From: Novosphingobium sp. RL4
GTDB taxonomy: Bacteria; Pseudomonadota; Alphaproteobacteria; Sphingomonadales; Sphingomonadaceae
DNA: 64,000 nucleotides
Direction: 5' to 3'
Assembly (NCBI RefSeq): GCF_035658495.1
Contig: NZ_CP141944.1
Span: 2,568,001-2,632,000 of the forward strand
The stretch's first letter is position 1. Each line of letters starts with the position of its first letter. A program made the translations under genes and the position numbers. Positions 1 to 8,412 of the stretch are shown one piece after another. A model generated the notes under the pieces. The model was not told the DNA's origin. It was given only the letters and a program-made list of their open reading frames with translations, and searched no databases.

Positions 1-748
1 TCGTGCGGGGCGTACCGGCAAGCTGACCGTCGATCGCGGCAAGCGCGCTCTGGGCAGCGGAGAGATCCGCGTCGAGATCGCGAAGCTGCGTGCGCGAGCT
101 TTCCAGCCGCTGCGCCACTGCTGCCCCGCCCAGCGCCATTTCGGGGTGCTGGGCCTCGAAAGTGGTGCGGCGCTGTTCCGCCGATTCAAGTTCCTTTTCG
201 CGCTGGCGCAGCTGCTGGTTCACGAACTCCAGCGTCTCGACCATGTCACCGCGATCGCCCGACAGGTTCTCCTCGCGAAAAATGTCGATCAGCTTCTGCG
301 CCACTTCACGGGCAAGCTGGGCATTCTCGGCATCGGAGAAAGAGGAATAGTTCGCGGTCGCAGTGATCTCGAACAGGTTGTCCTGCTGGCTGACCACGGA
401 CACGTTCTTGCCAAGGCCGAGAACCGTGGATTCCATCTGCTTGGGAGACTGGATCGTATCGCCCAGCCGCGTCCCGCGCACGACCTTCTCGAGGTTCACG
501 GCGCTGGTCAGGGTTTGCCGGATGCGCTCGATATCGCGCTTCTTGTCGGCCACGCCGATACCCACCTGCTCGGCCAAGGCGTCATCGAGCTGGATGAAGA
601 TGCGGGCTTTGGATTCGTAGGAATTGGGGATCAGGGCCACCACCAGCCAGCCCAGCAGGCAGATCGCCCAGGCCGCCGCAAGCGCGATCCAGCGCCGGTG
701 CCAGACGCTGTGGAGGGCGGCGAGCAGTTCTTCGTAAAGGCCGTTCAT
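1..748 (-). CDS. XrtA-system polysaccharide chain-length determinant (Wzz/GumC-like), 3' end outside window
   Basis: The reading frame opens at an ATG (746-748) and runs off the left edge, so about 249 codons are visible. The N-terminus is a short cytoplasmic segment, then a hydrophobic membrane helix at about residues 20-40, then a Wzz-type periplasmic region in which exported chains are measured. After about residue 150 the protein becomes rich in Q, E, R and K with coiled-coil character, as in GumC/Wzz co-polymerases. It lies 28 bp downstream of the Wza-like export gene and shares its strand, as expected for a polysaccharide export operon. The C-terminus is not visible, so I cannot say whether a second membrane helix or a tyrosine-kinase domain follows. 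Confidence 0.85.
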   Translation of the reverse strand, partial: MNGLYEELLAALHSVWHRRWIALAAAWAICLLGWLVVALIPNSYESKARIFIQLDDALAEQVGIGVADKKRDIERIRQTLTSAVNLEKVVRGTRLGDTIQSPKQMESTVLGLGKNVSVVSQQDNLFEITATANYSSFSDAENAQLAREVAQKLIDIFREENLSGDRGDMVETLEFVNQQLRQREKELESAEQRRTTFEAQHPEMALGGAAVAQRLESSRTQLRDLDADLSAAQSALAAIDGQLAGTPRT

Positions 749-776
749 CGCGCCAATCCCATCTCGCGCCCGATCC

Positions 777-1421
777 TCAGAACATGCTTTCAGGGATGAT
801 AATGACATCGCCGGGGTTCAGCATGACGTTTGCCTTGCTGTCGCCCTTCTTGAGCAGATCGCCCAGACGCAGGGCATATTCCGTCTGCTTGCCTGCCGTC
901 TTGTCGAAGCGGATCAGACGTGCGCGATTGCCCGCAGCATATTCCGACAGACCGCCCACCGCGATCATCGCATCCAGCACGGTCATGTTGGCGCGATAGG
1001 GAATGGAAGCCGGTTTCTCGGTCGCGCCGACGACGCGGACCTGCTGGCTGTACGTGCCGGCAAACCCGTCCACGATGACCGAAACCAGAGGGTCCTCGAT
1101 ATATTGGGAGAGCTGCAGGCGGATATCCTCCGCCAGCATGGCCGGGGTCTTGCCCACCGCAGGCATGTCCGCGATCAGCGGCGTGGTGATGCGGCCATCG
1201 GGCCGAACCTGAACCTTCGCGCCGAGTTCGGGGTTGCGCCAGACGAACACGGTGAGCTGGTCCAGCGGACCGATGATGTACTCCTCGCTCGGCCCCTCCT
1301 GCATCGCAACGAACTGCGCGGGCGGAAGCTGGGGGCCGGACGCAGGCCCCGCACAGCCGGTCAGGACGACGCTGGCAAGCGCAGAGGCAGCCAGGAGTCG
1401 GGTCGGACGGCGGTGCGGCAT
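777..1421 (-). CDS. Polysaccharide export outer-membrane lipoprotein (Wza/GumB-like, XrtA-associated)
   Basis: This 214-aa protein starts with a lipoprotein signal peptide ending in the lipobox L-T-G-C, with the acylated cysteine at residue 23. The mature part holds a Poly_export domain (about residues 45-125) followed by one SLBB-like domain (about 125-205). The family forms the outer-membrane channel for exopolysaccharide. At 214 residues it is of the short GumB type, not the longer Wza type. The ATG has a purine-rich AAGGGAAGAG just upstream on the minus strand. It is followed directly by the chain-length determinant gene, and the rest of the exosortase-associated genes lie upstream, so it most likely exports the polymer of this cluster. 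Confidence 0.9.
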   Translation of the reverse strand: MPHRRPTRLLAASALASVVLTGCAGPASGPQLPPAQFVAMQEGPSEEYIIGPLDQLTVFVWRNPELGAKVQVRPDGRITTPLIADMPAVGKTPAMLAEDIRLQLSQYIEDPLVSVIVDGFAGTYSQQVRVVGATEKPASIPYRANMTVLDAMIAVGGLSEYAAGNRARLIRFDKTAGKQTEYALRLGDLLKKGDSKANVMLNPGDVIIIPESMF

Positions 1422-1592
1422 AAGCTCTTCCCTTCAGGCGCCGGCCTGCCGATCGCTGTTACGATGCGGCAAACGTGGCAAAATCCAGCCTGCGCTATCG
1501 CCTAAAAGGGTGAACATTGCGTTAGCCTTCACCAACCGATTGGCACCCGGTCCCGCATTGGGACAACATGCCTGTCGAATGCTAACCGTGCT

Positions 1593-2819
1593 TCAGACCA
1601 GCATTTCCAGTGCCGCCCCCTGCCCGAGGAACTGCGCCGGGCTCGCCGAGGCGCCGTAAGCGCCGGCACAGAACACCGCGACCAGATCGCCGACTTCGGC
1701 CCGCGGAAAGCCTCCCTTGTCCGCCAGCTTGTCCAGCGGAGTGCAGAGGCAGCCGACAATTGACGCTTCCTCCTCGACCGGCGCATCGAAGCGCGTGGCG
1801 ATGGCCGAAGGGTAGTTGCGCCGCACCACCGTTCCGAAGTTTCCGGACGCGGCCAACTGATGGTGAAGGCCGCCATCGGTAACGAGGAAAACTTCGCCGT
1901 GGCTTTCCTTCCGGTCAATCACGCGAGCAATATAAACACCTGATTCGCCAACGAGATAACGGCCGAGTTCGATGCAGAACGCGGTCTCGCGCAGAACATC
2001 GGGCAAGCGCTCGAAACGCTCGGCCAGACGCTCGCCGACAAGGGCCAGATCGACCGGAGTATCTCCCGGGAAGTAGGGAATGCCGAGCCCCCCGCCGAGA
2101 TTGCAGTGCGGCAAGGCCGTGCCGCTCTCTTCCGCGAGCCTTGCGGCCAGATCGAGCGCCTGCCCCTGCGTTTCCGCAATGGCTGATGCGTCCAGCGCCT
2201 GGCTGCCCGCGAATATGTGAAATCCGCGCCACTCCGCCCCGCTGGACACCACTTCGCGCACGAGCGCAGGCACTCGCGCGGCATCGATTCCGAACGGCTT
2301 TGCGCCGCCACCCATCTTCATGCCCGATCCCTTGAGATCGAAATCGGGGTTCACGCGAATGGCGAGGCGCGGAGTAACGCCAAGCGTTTCAGCGATTCCG
2401 ATGGCGCGGCGGGCCTCGGCCTCCGATTCGAGGTTGAGCGTCACGCCGGCGCGGATTGCGGCGTCCAGTTCACGGTCACGCTTGCCCGGGCCAGCAAAGC
2501 TGACTTGCGCAGGATCGATGCCTGCCGCCCGCACGATCGCCAACTCGCCGCCGGAGGCAATGTCGAAACCGTCGACCAGCCCGTCCATCAGCGACAACAG
2601 GGGCGGGAAAGGATTGGCCTTCACGGCATAATGCAGCGCCAGCCGCTCCGGCATGGCCACCCGGATATCGGCAACGCACCTGCGCACGAGATTTGCGCTG
2701 TAGAGGAACAGGGGCGTATCCCCTGCCTGCTCCACCCAATCCGTAACCGGCCTGCCGCCCACCACCAGAACACCGCGCGCAGCTTCGAAGCCCGCCGGAA
2801 TCGGACCGAGCGGCTTCAT
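1593..2819 (-). CDS. PLP-dependent decarboxylase, exosortase A system-associated
   Basis: This 408-aa protein has the alanine-racemase-type TIM barrel (about residues 40-290) and the C-terminal beta domain of the diaminopimelate/ornithine decarboxylase family. The PLP lysine is K67 in the motif HYAVKAN. A glycine-rich phosphate-binding stretch (NLGGGLG) and a C-terminal CxCTPLD motif are also present. Its ATG overlaps the stop of the upstream acyl-CoA ligase by 4 bp (ATGA), so the two are translationally coupled. The family always occurs in XrtA exopolysaccharide loci. Its substrate is not established, and I infer from context that it supplies or modifies an amino-acid-derived group for the polymer. 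Confidence 0.9.
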   Translation of the reverse strand: MKPLGPIPAGFEAARGVLVVGGRPVTDWVEQAGDTPLFLYSANLVRRCVADIRVAMPERLALHYAVKANPFPPLLSLMDGLVDGFDIASGGELAIVRAAGIDPAQVSFAGPGKRDRELDAAIRAGVTLNLESEAEARRAIGIAETLGVTPRLAIRVNPDFDLKGSGMKMGGGAKPFGIDAARVPALVREVVSSGAEWRGFHIFAGSQALDASAIAETQGQALDLAARLAEESGTALPHCNLGGGLGIPYFPGDTPVDLALVGERLAERFERLPDVLRETAFCIELGRYLVGESGVYIARVIDRKESHGEVFLVTDGGLHHQLAASGNFGTVVRRNYPSAIATRFDAPVEEEASIVGCLCTPLDKLADKGGFPRAEVGDLVAVFCAGAYGASASPAQFLGQGAALEMLV

Positions 2820-4348
2820 GCGCCTGCCGCCGCGAGTTCGGCGGCAAGACCGTTCCTGTCGATCTTGCCATTCGGCCCGACAGGCATTGAATCGCGCCAG
2901 TGGATCACTTTGGGTTGCATGAAATTCGGTAGTTCCTGCATGAGTTTACGCGGCAATTCCGAGGTTGTTTCGAAGCCCGGTGCAGCGCGGACAACCAGAT
3001 GCACCGCCTGCCCAAGGCGCGCGTCCGGCACGCCCAGGGCAACGGCTTCAACCACGAGACCTGTCGCAAGCGCGGCTTCCTCCACCTCCTGCGGGCTGAT
3101 GCGGTTTCCGGCGCTCTTGATCATGGCGTCACGGCGACCGACGAAATAGAGCAGCCCATCCGCACTGCGCCGCACCCTGTCACCGGACCACACCGCCATG
3201 CCGCCATAGTGGGAGCCGAGGGGCGCCAGCTTGTAGCGCTCAGCCGTGCGCTCCTGATCGTGCCAGTAGCCTTGCGCCACCAATGGCCCGCAGTGGACCA
3301 GTTCACCTTCCTCGTCATCGGCAGCGATAAAGCCCGCATCGTTGACGACCAGCACTTCCGCGTGCGGGATCGCCTTCCCCATCGAAGTGGGATGGCTGTC
3401 GATCAACGAAGGGTCGAGGTAAGTGGAACGGAACGCCTCCGTAAGGCCGTACATCGCGAAAAGGCGGGCACCGGGGAACAGCGCGCGCATCCTGCGGACG
3501 AGATCGACAGTGAGCGCACCGCCGCTGTTGGTCAATCGGCGCAGTTTTCCGGCCGTTTCACCCGGCCAATCCAGCTCGCAGACCTGCACCCATAGCGGCG
3601 GCACGGCCGCGAGCGTGGTGATCCCGTGCCGGCCCACCGCCTTCATGACATCGCGCGGCACCAGATAGTCCAGCGGAACCACGCAGCCACCGGCGTACCA
3701 TGTCGAAAGAAGCTGGTTCTGCCCGTAATCGAACGATAGCGGCAATACCGCCAGGGTCCGGTCATCGGGAGCAAGACCAAGGTAGTCGGCCACGCTTTCC
3801 GCGCCCAGCCACATATTGGCATGGCTGAGCATCACGCCCTTGGGCCGCCCCGTGGAGCCGCTGGTGTAGAGGATCGCCGCCAGATCATCGGGATCGGCCT
3901 GCGAAGGCGCCAGTTCTCCATCCAGCATTGCAGCATCGGCCAGCGCCGCGGCTTCATCGACCAGACGGCAATCGGCAGGCACATCCGCTTCGGCAAGCGA
4001 GGCCAGCCGAGAAGGCGTGCCGATCAGCATGACCGCGCCGCTATCTGCCAGGATATGCGCGACCTGCCCATGCTTGAGCAACGGATTGACCGGCACATGC
4101 ACCAGTCCCGCGCGCGCGGCCGCCAACGGGAGCAGGCAGGTCAGTTCCCCCTTAGCTGCCCATGAAGCGATACGCGCGCCTTTTGCCGGAACTTCCACTG
4201 CGAGCCACGCCGCAAGTCTGGAGACACGCGATCTTAAGGCCTTGTAGTCCAGCACTTCTCCGCGCAGCACCAGGGCCTCGGCCGAATCCTCTCCCCGAAG
4301 GGCGAGATGGTCGAGCGGCAGGATCGGCTTTTCGGTACTGCCGGGCAT
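2816..4348 (-). CDS. AMP-forming acyl-CoA ligase, exosortase A system-associated
   Basis: This 510-aa member of the ANL superfamily has the phosphate-binding signature YTSGSTGRPKG, the YGLTE adenylation motif and the C-terminal PNGKIDR lysine loop. Such enzymes activate a carboxylate as acyl-AMP and pass it to CoA or to a carrier protein. An acyl carrier protein is encoded in the divergent operon, which makes it a plausible acceptor (inference). I start at the ATG at 4346-4348. A TTG 14 codons upstream is also in frame but would overlap the start of the divergent acetyltransferase gene. The 3' end overlaps the decarboxylase by 4 bp. Confidence 0.9.
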   Translation of the reverse strand: MPGSTEKPILPLDHLALRGEDSAEALVLRGEVLDYKALRSRVSRLAAWLAVEVPAKGARIASWAAKGELTCLLPLAAARAGLVHVPVNPLLKHGQVAHILADSGAVMLIGTPSRLASLAEADVPADCRLVDEAAALADAAMLDGELAPSQADPDDLAAILYTSGSTGRPKGVMLSHANMWLGAESVADYLGLAPDDRTLAVLPLSFDYGQNQLLSTWYAGGCVVPLDYLVPRDVMKAVGRHGITTLAAVPPLWVQVCELDWPGETAGKLRRLTNSGGALTVDLVRRMRALFPGARLFAMYGLTEAFRSTYLDPSLIDSHPTSMGKAIPHAEVLVVNDAGFIAADDEEGELVHCGPLVAQGYWHDQERTAERYKLAPLGSHYGGMAVWSGDRVRRSADGLLYFVGRRDAMIKSAGNRISPQEVEEAALATGLVVEAVALGVPDARLGQAVHLVVRAAPGFETTSELPRKLMQELPNFMQPKVIHWRDSMPVGPNGKIDRNGLAAELAAAGA

Positions 4349-4383
4349 GACGGGGAAAGGCTCCGAAAGGGTTCGAACGGGAC

Positions 4384-5400
4384 GTGGCAAAGGTCGATTA
4401 TCACCGCGATCTTAAGCAAGTGCAATCGGACGGCCAGCTAGCGCTGTGGCTTTCCGAGGGCAACCAGCACGCCCCTTTCGACCGTATCGAATGGTTTCGG
4501 GCGCTGGCGGAGCATTGCGCTCCAGACGCCTTTATCGCCGCGGCGTGTGACGGCGAGGATTTTGCGGTACTGCCCCTGCAGGGAGCATCCGGGCACCTTC
4601 ACGCACTGTCGAACTGGTATACCTTCCGCTTCCGCGCGCTCTGTTCAGACGCAGAACGGCCATTGGCGGTACTGGCGGGCGACCTTGCCGGAAAGGCCCG
4701 CCGCATCACGCTGAGCGGCGTACCGGACGAGGACGGCAGCGCCGCCCTGCTCGAACGCGCCTTCCGCAAGGCAGGCTGGCTCGTCCGCCGTGAGATTTGC
4801 GACAGCAATCATGTCCTGCCAGTAGCCGGTCGCAGCTACGCGCACTATCTCGCCTCGCGCCCCGGCAACTTGCGCACGACGCTGAAACGCAAGGCGGGCA
4901 AGCTCGAAATCGAAGTTCTCACCCGTTTCGATGCCGCAGCCTGGGCAGCCTACGAAGCGATCTATGCCGAAAGCTGGAAGCCCGAGGAAGGCAGCCCCGC
5001 ATTCCTGCGCGCCTTCGCGCAAGCCGAAGGTTCTGCGGGACGACTGCGGCTGGGCATTGCGCGCTGCGGCGGACAGGCCATCGCCGCGCAGATGTGGACG
5101 GTCGAACATGGCACGGCATGGATACACAAACTCGCTCACCGGCAAGCGGCGAAGCACCTCTCCCCCGGTTCGGTCCTGAGCGCGGCGCTTTTCCGCCATG
5201 TGATCGACACGGACGGTGTCGAACTCGTGGATTTCGGTACAGGCGACGATCCGTACAAGCGGGACTGGATGGAATTTGTGCGTCCGCGATACCGGCTCGA
5301 CATGTTCCGCCCCGGGTCTCCGCTGAATTGGCCTCGTCTGGGGCGTGATATCTTGCGGGCAGGGCTTGAGCGCCTTGCCGCAACCGCGAAGCGCGGCTAG
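4384..5400 (+). CDS. GNAT/FemAB-like acetyltransferase (BioF2-like domain), XrtA cluster
   Basis: The product is 338 aa and starts at a GTG. It has the fold pattern of the CelD/FemAB-type acetyltransferases (Acetyltransf_6), with the typical stretch of basic residues (TTLKRK) at about residue 160 and a conserved YDP-like region near the C-terminus (GTGDDPYKRDW). These enzymes transfer acyl or aminoacyl groups in polysaccharide or cell-wall biosynthesis. The gene heads the rightward operon and lies only 35 bp from the start of the divergent ligase, so the two operons must share a very compact promoter region. Acyl donor and acceptor are unknown; the acyl carrier protein next door is a candidate donor. 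Confidence 0.8.
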   Translation: MAKVDYHRDLKQVQSDGQLALWLSEGNQHAPFDRIEWFRALAEHCAPDAFIAAACDGEDFAVLPLQGASGHLHALSNWYTFRFRALCSDAERPLAVLAGDLAGKARRITLSGVPDEDGSAALLERAFRKAGWLVRREICDSNHVLPVAGRSYAHYLASRPGNLRTTLKRKAGKLEIEVLTRFDAAAWAAYEAIYAESWKPEEGSPAFLRAFAQAEGSAGRLRLGIARCGGQAIAAQMWTVEHGTAWIHKLAHRQAAKHLSPGSVLSAALFRHVIDTDGVELVDFGTGDDPYKRDWMEFVRPRYRLDMFRPGSPLNWPRLGRDILRAGLERLAATAKRG

Positions 5401-5439
5401 AGGCGCGGGGTTAACGACAAATGCCCGAAGAGAGGGGCC

Positions 5440-5703
5440 ATGCAAGACGAAACCGACCTGTTGCTGCGCCGCATCCTGACGGATGTGCTGGGCCTCAAGC
5501 AGGGACAAGCCGAGACGTTCGATGCCGATACCGGGCTGTTCGGGCATTTGCCCGAACTGGACTCGATGGCGGTTGCCGGCCTCCTGACCGAGCTGGAAGA
5601 CCGGCTCGACATCATCATCGAGGACGACGAGATCGACGGCGAGATGCTGGAGACCTTCGGCGCCCTGCTCGAATTCGCGAAAGCCAAGCGCGCCACGGCG
5701 TGA
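5440..5703 (+). CDS. Acyl carrier protein, exosortase A system-associated
   Basis: This 87-aa acidic protein has the four-helix layout of acyl carrier proteins. The 4'-phosphopantetheine attachment serine is S42 in the motif LDSMAV. It lies 39 bp after the acetyltransferase gene and 22 bp before hydrolase 2. In this setting it probably carries the acyl group activated by the AMP-forming ligase of the divergent operon and presents it to the FemAB-like transferase (inference from gene order). It is much more acidic than its neighbours, as is usual for the family. The sequence gives no sign of a link to fatty-acid synthesis. Confidence 0.9.
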   Translation: MQDETDLLLRRILTDVLGLKQGQAETFDADTGLFGHLPELDSMAVAGLLTELEDRLDIIIEDDEIDGEMLETFGALLEFAKAKRATA

Positions 5704-5725
5704 TTCGCGCTGGGGGAATCGCAGG

Positions 5726-6397
5726 ATGACCCCCACGACATGGCCCTGCCCCCTGCCCGATGGCGGCATGGAAAAGGAATATGCGCTCGCGTTCGATCGC
5801 GGGCGGGCGCAGCGGGTCCTGATCGTTCCTGCCCTGTTCGACGAGGGCAATCGCATGCGCCGCCTCACGGTGGAGGTCATGCGACGCCTTGACCGCGCCG
5901 GGATCGACAGCCTTGCCCCGGACCTGCCGGGAACGAACGAGAGCGTGCTCGCTCTCGAATCGATAGGCCCGGCCCAATGGCGAACCGCGATGGCCGCGGC
6001 TGCCGCGCATTTCGGCGCAACGCACGTCCTCGGCATTCGCGGAGGCTGCCTGTTCACACCGAGCCTGCCGAAATGGCACTACGCACCGGTAAAGGGCGCC
6101 CAGATCCTGCGCTCCATGTTGCGCGCCCGCATGTTTGCAGACCGCGAGGCGGGACGCGAACAGACGCGGGAAGCCTTGACGGACATGGCCCGTACCGAAG
6201 GCATTATGCTCGCCGGATATCCATTGAACGCCGGGCTTTTCCGGGAGATCGAAACATTGGAGCCCAATCCCTCCGTACCCATCATCGAGCAGGAGCGGAT
6301 CGGAGGTAGCGGCTTGTGGCTGAGAGCGGAACCGGATGAGGATGCGTCTCAGGCCGATGCGCTCGCCGCATTGCTGAGCGAGGCTCTGCGAGCATGA
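5726..6397 (+). CDS. Hydrolase 2, exosortase A system-associated
   Basis: This 223-aa alpha/beta-hydrolase-fold protein matches the layout of the XrtA-associated hydrolase 2 family: an early VPALFDEGNRMRR motif and a strand-turn at about residue 100. The place where a GxSxG nucleophile elbow would be expected reads GIRGG, so I see no catalytic serine. The protein may be non-catalytic or use another residue. The 3' end overlaps hydrolase 1 by 4 bp (ATGA), so the pair are translationally coupled and may form a complex. The role in exopolysaccharide or PEP-CTERM biology is unknown. Confidence 0.85.
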   Translation: MTPTTWPCPLPDGGMEKEYALAFDRGRAQRVLIVPALFDEGNRMRRLTVEVMRRLDRAGIDSLAPDLPGTNESVLALESIGPAQWRTAMAAAAAHFGATHVLGIRGGCLFTPSLPKWHYAPVKGAQILRSMLRARMFADREAGREQTREALTDMARTEGIMLAGYPLNAGLFREIETLEPNPSVPIIEQERIGGSGLWLRAEPDEDASQADALAALLSEALRA

Positions 6398-7173
6398 CGC
6401 GGCGGCACTTCACTTTCCCCTGTGAAGGCTCGCAGCTCGCCGCGAGCCTTGATGAAGCGCCGGCAGACACCGGTCTGCTAATCGTGTCCGGCGGCAATGA
6501 AGTACGCGCCGGCGCGTGGAACGGGCAGGCCCGGCTCGCCGTGCGAATTGCTGCCGAAGGGTTTCCCGTGCTCCGTTTCGACCGGCGCGGCGTGGGAGAC
6601 AGTGAGGGCGAGAACTGCGGCTTCCGATCGAGCACGCCGGATATCCGCGCAGCGCTCGGCGCATTTCGCGCGGCTTGCCCGCAAATGCGCCGTGTCGTCG
6701 GGCTGGGAAACTGCGACGCTGCCAGCGCACTGATGCTGGCAGAAGGCGCCGGGCTCGGCGCGCTGGTACTGTCCAACCCATGGACGATCGAGGACGAGGC
6801 CGGGGACGCTCCGGCCGAAGTCGTGCGCAGCCACTATCGCCGCCGGATGACCGATCCGGCCGCCATCAGGCGCCTCCTCACGGGAAAAGTTGCGATAGCC
6901 CAACTGATCCGCAGCCTCGTTGCCGCGTCGCGTCCGGGCGTGGCGGAACCTGCCGGTCTGGCGCAGGAAATGGCGCGCGGCCTCGCCGTATTTTCAGGTA
7001 GGGTGCGGTTGCTCGTCGCCGAAAGGGACCGCACGGGTCTCGCATTTCTGGCCAATTGGGACAAATCGGACACCCGCGTGCGCCGCTGTTCCGGCGCCAC
7101 GCACAGCTACGTCGAGCCGGAGGCGCAGGACTGGTTGATCGGGCAAGTGCTGGACGCCTTGCGTCACGCCTAG
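6394..7173 (+). CDS. Hydrolase 1, exosortase A system-associated
   Basis: This 259-aa alpha/beta hydrolase is the standard partner of hydrolase 2. The FDRRGVGDSEG motif at about residues 60-72 is typical of the fold. The nucleophile elbow reads GLGNCDAAS, which suggests a cysteine where serine hydrolases have serine. The C-terminal ATHSY supplies a likely catalytic histidine. It is the last gene of the rightward XrtA operon; a GC-rich hairpin follows within 25 bp, and then the convergent trxB. The substrate is not known for any member of the family. Confidence 0.85.
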   Translation: MTRRHFTFPCEGSQLAASLDEAPADTGLLIVSGGNEVRAGAWNGQARLAVRIAAEGFPVLRFDRRGVGDSEGENCGFRSSTPDIRAALGAFRAACPQMRRVVGLGNCDAASALMLAEGAGLGALVLSNPWTIEDEAGDAPAEVVRSHYRRRMTDPAAIRRLLTGKVAIAQLIRSLVAASRPGVAEPAGLAQEMARGLAVFSGRVRLLVAERDRTGLAFLANWDKSDTRVRRCSGATHSYVEPEAQDWLIGQVLDALRHA

Positions 7174-7195
7174 TTGCGCAAGGCGTTCCTATCGA

Positions 7196-7227
7196 GAGAG
7201 GCCCGGGGGCTGAGCCCCGGACCTCTC
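7196..7227. terminator. GC-rich hairpin between convergent genes
   Basis: A 13-bp stem with one mismatch (7196-7208 pairs with 7215-7227) and a 6-nt loop lies between hydrolase 1 and the convergent trxB. There is no clear T tract on either strand, so termination is plausible from position but not proven. Confidence 0.4.
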
Positions 7228-7239
7228 CTATCTACAAAG

Positions 7240-8208
7240 TCAGGCTTCGACCTTCGCCGCTTCGGCGAAATCCCGCGCCGCAAGATAACGCTCGGCATCG
7301 AGCGCCGCCATGCAGCCGGTACCGGCAGCGGTAATGGCCTGGCGATAGACGTGATCCATCACGTCGCCGCAAGCGAAAACGCCGGCGATATCGGTCTTGG
7401 GCGTGCCCGGCTGGACGAGGAGATAGCCGGTCTCGTCCATGGCCAGCTTGCCCTTGAACAGTTCCGTCGCCGGTGCGTGTCCGATGGCGACGAAAGCACC
7501 GTCCGTAAGGATTTCGCTCTGCTCGCCGGTCTTGGTGTCGATCAGCGCAAGGGCGCGCAGTTCGCCATTTTCGCCTTCCATGAAGCGTTCGACGCGCTTG
7601 TCCCAAACGACGTTGATCTTCGGGTTCGCGAAAAGGCGGTCCTGCAGGATCTTCTCGGCGCGCAAGCTGTCTCGGCGGTGGATCAGGGTCACTTCGTCGG
7701 AATGGTTGGTGAGGTAGAGCGCTTCCTCGACCGCGGTATTGCCGCCGCCGATCACCACGACCTTCTTGCCGCGATAGAAGAAACCATCGCACGTGGCGCA
7801 GGCCGAGACGCCCTTGCCCGAAAGTTCCTGCTCGCCGGGGACGCCGAGCCACTGCGCCTGTGCGCCGGTGGCGATGACGAGGGTATCGCCCTCATAGATA
7901 TCGCCCGAATCGCCGACAGCCTTGAAGATCGGGCCGTTGAGGTCAACCGAGGTGATGATGTCGTACATCATGCGGGTGCCGACATGGACAGCCTGCGCCT
8001 CCATTTCCTGCATCAGCCAGGGGCCCTGAATGACTTCGCGGAAACCGGGATAATTCTCGACGTCGGTGGTGATGGTAAGCTGGCCGCCGGGCTGCAGACC
8101 CTGCACAACGATCGGCTCCATCCCGGCGCGCGCGCCATAGATCGCGGCCGAGAGACCGGCCGGGCCGGAACCGATGATGAGCATGCGGGTCTTGTGCGTC
8201 GTCGCCAT
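7240..8208 (-). CDS. trxB: Thioredoxin-disulfide reductase
   Basis: This 322-aa flavoprotein has an N-terminal FAD motif (GSGPAGLSAA, about residues 13-22), the redox-active CATC motif at about residue 138, the NADPH-binding GGGNTAVEEA motif and the C-terminal FACGDVMDH FAD motif. Length and domain order match low-molecular-weight TrxB. It transfers electrons from NADPH to thioredoxin. The chosen ATG has GGAGA 7 nt upstream; the open frame extends much farther upstream but shows no homology there. It is transcribed away from the alpha/beta hydrolase at 8413. Confidence 0.97.
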   Translation of the reverse strand: MATTHKTRMLIIGSGPAGLSAAIYGARAGMEPIVVQGLQPGGQLTITTDVENYPGFREVIQGPWLMQEMEAQAVHVGTRMMYDIITSVDLNGPIFKAVGDSGDIYEGDTLVIATGAQAQWLGVPGEQELSGKGVSACATCDGFFYRGKKVVVIGGGNTAVEEALYLTNHSDEVTLIHRRDSLRAEKILQDRLFANPKINVVWDKRVERFMEGENGELRALALIDTKTGEQSEILTDGAFVAIGHAPATELFKGKLAMDETGYLLVQPGTPKTDIAGVFACGDVMDHVYRQAITAAGTGCMAALDAERYLAARDFAEAAKVEA

Positions 8209-8412
8209 GTGAAAGTCTCCGGCGTGAATGTGTCGAATATCGTTGGGGCGCGAGATAGGGCCAAGCACCCCGGTTTGCCAAGCGGCAGGCCGCATAAGGA
8301 ATATCTTGATCCCCGCAAATCCGCACTTGGCGGATCGGGTTTCCGCCTCGCGGCGGCGCGGAATACCGGTGCCCCCATTGACCTGCGCCGCGCCGGGGAT
8401 CACGATTTCGGC

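Noticed and set aside
7174..8412. Plus-strand open frame continuous with the alpha/beta hydrolase gene, about 410 extra codons
   Set aside because: It is antisense to trxB, and hydrolase homology begins at the ATG at 8413.
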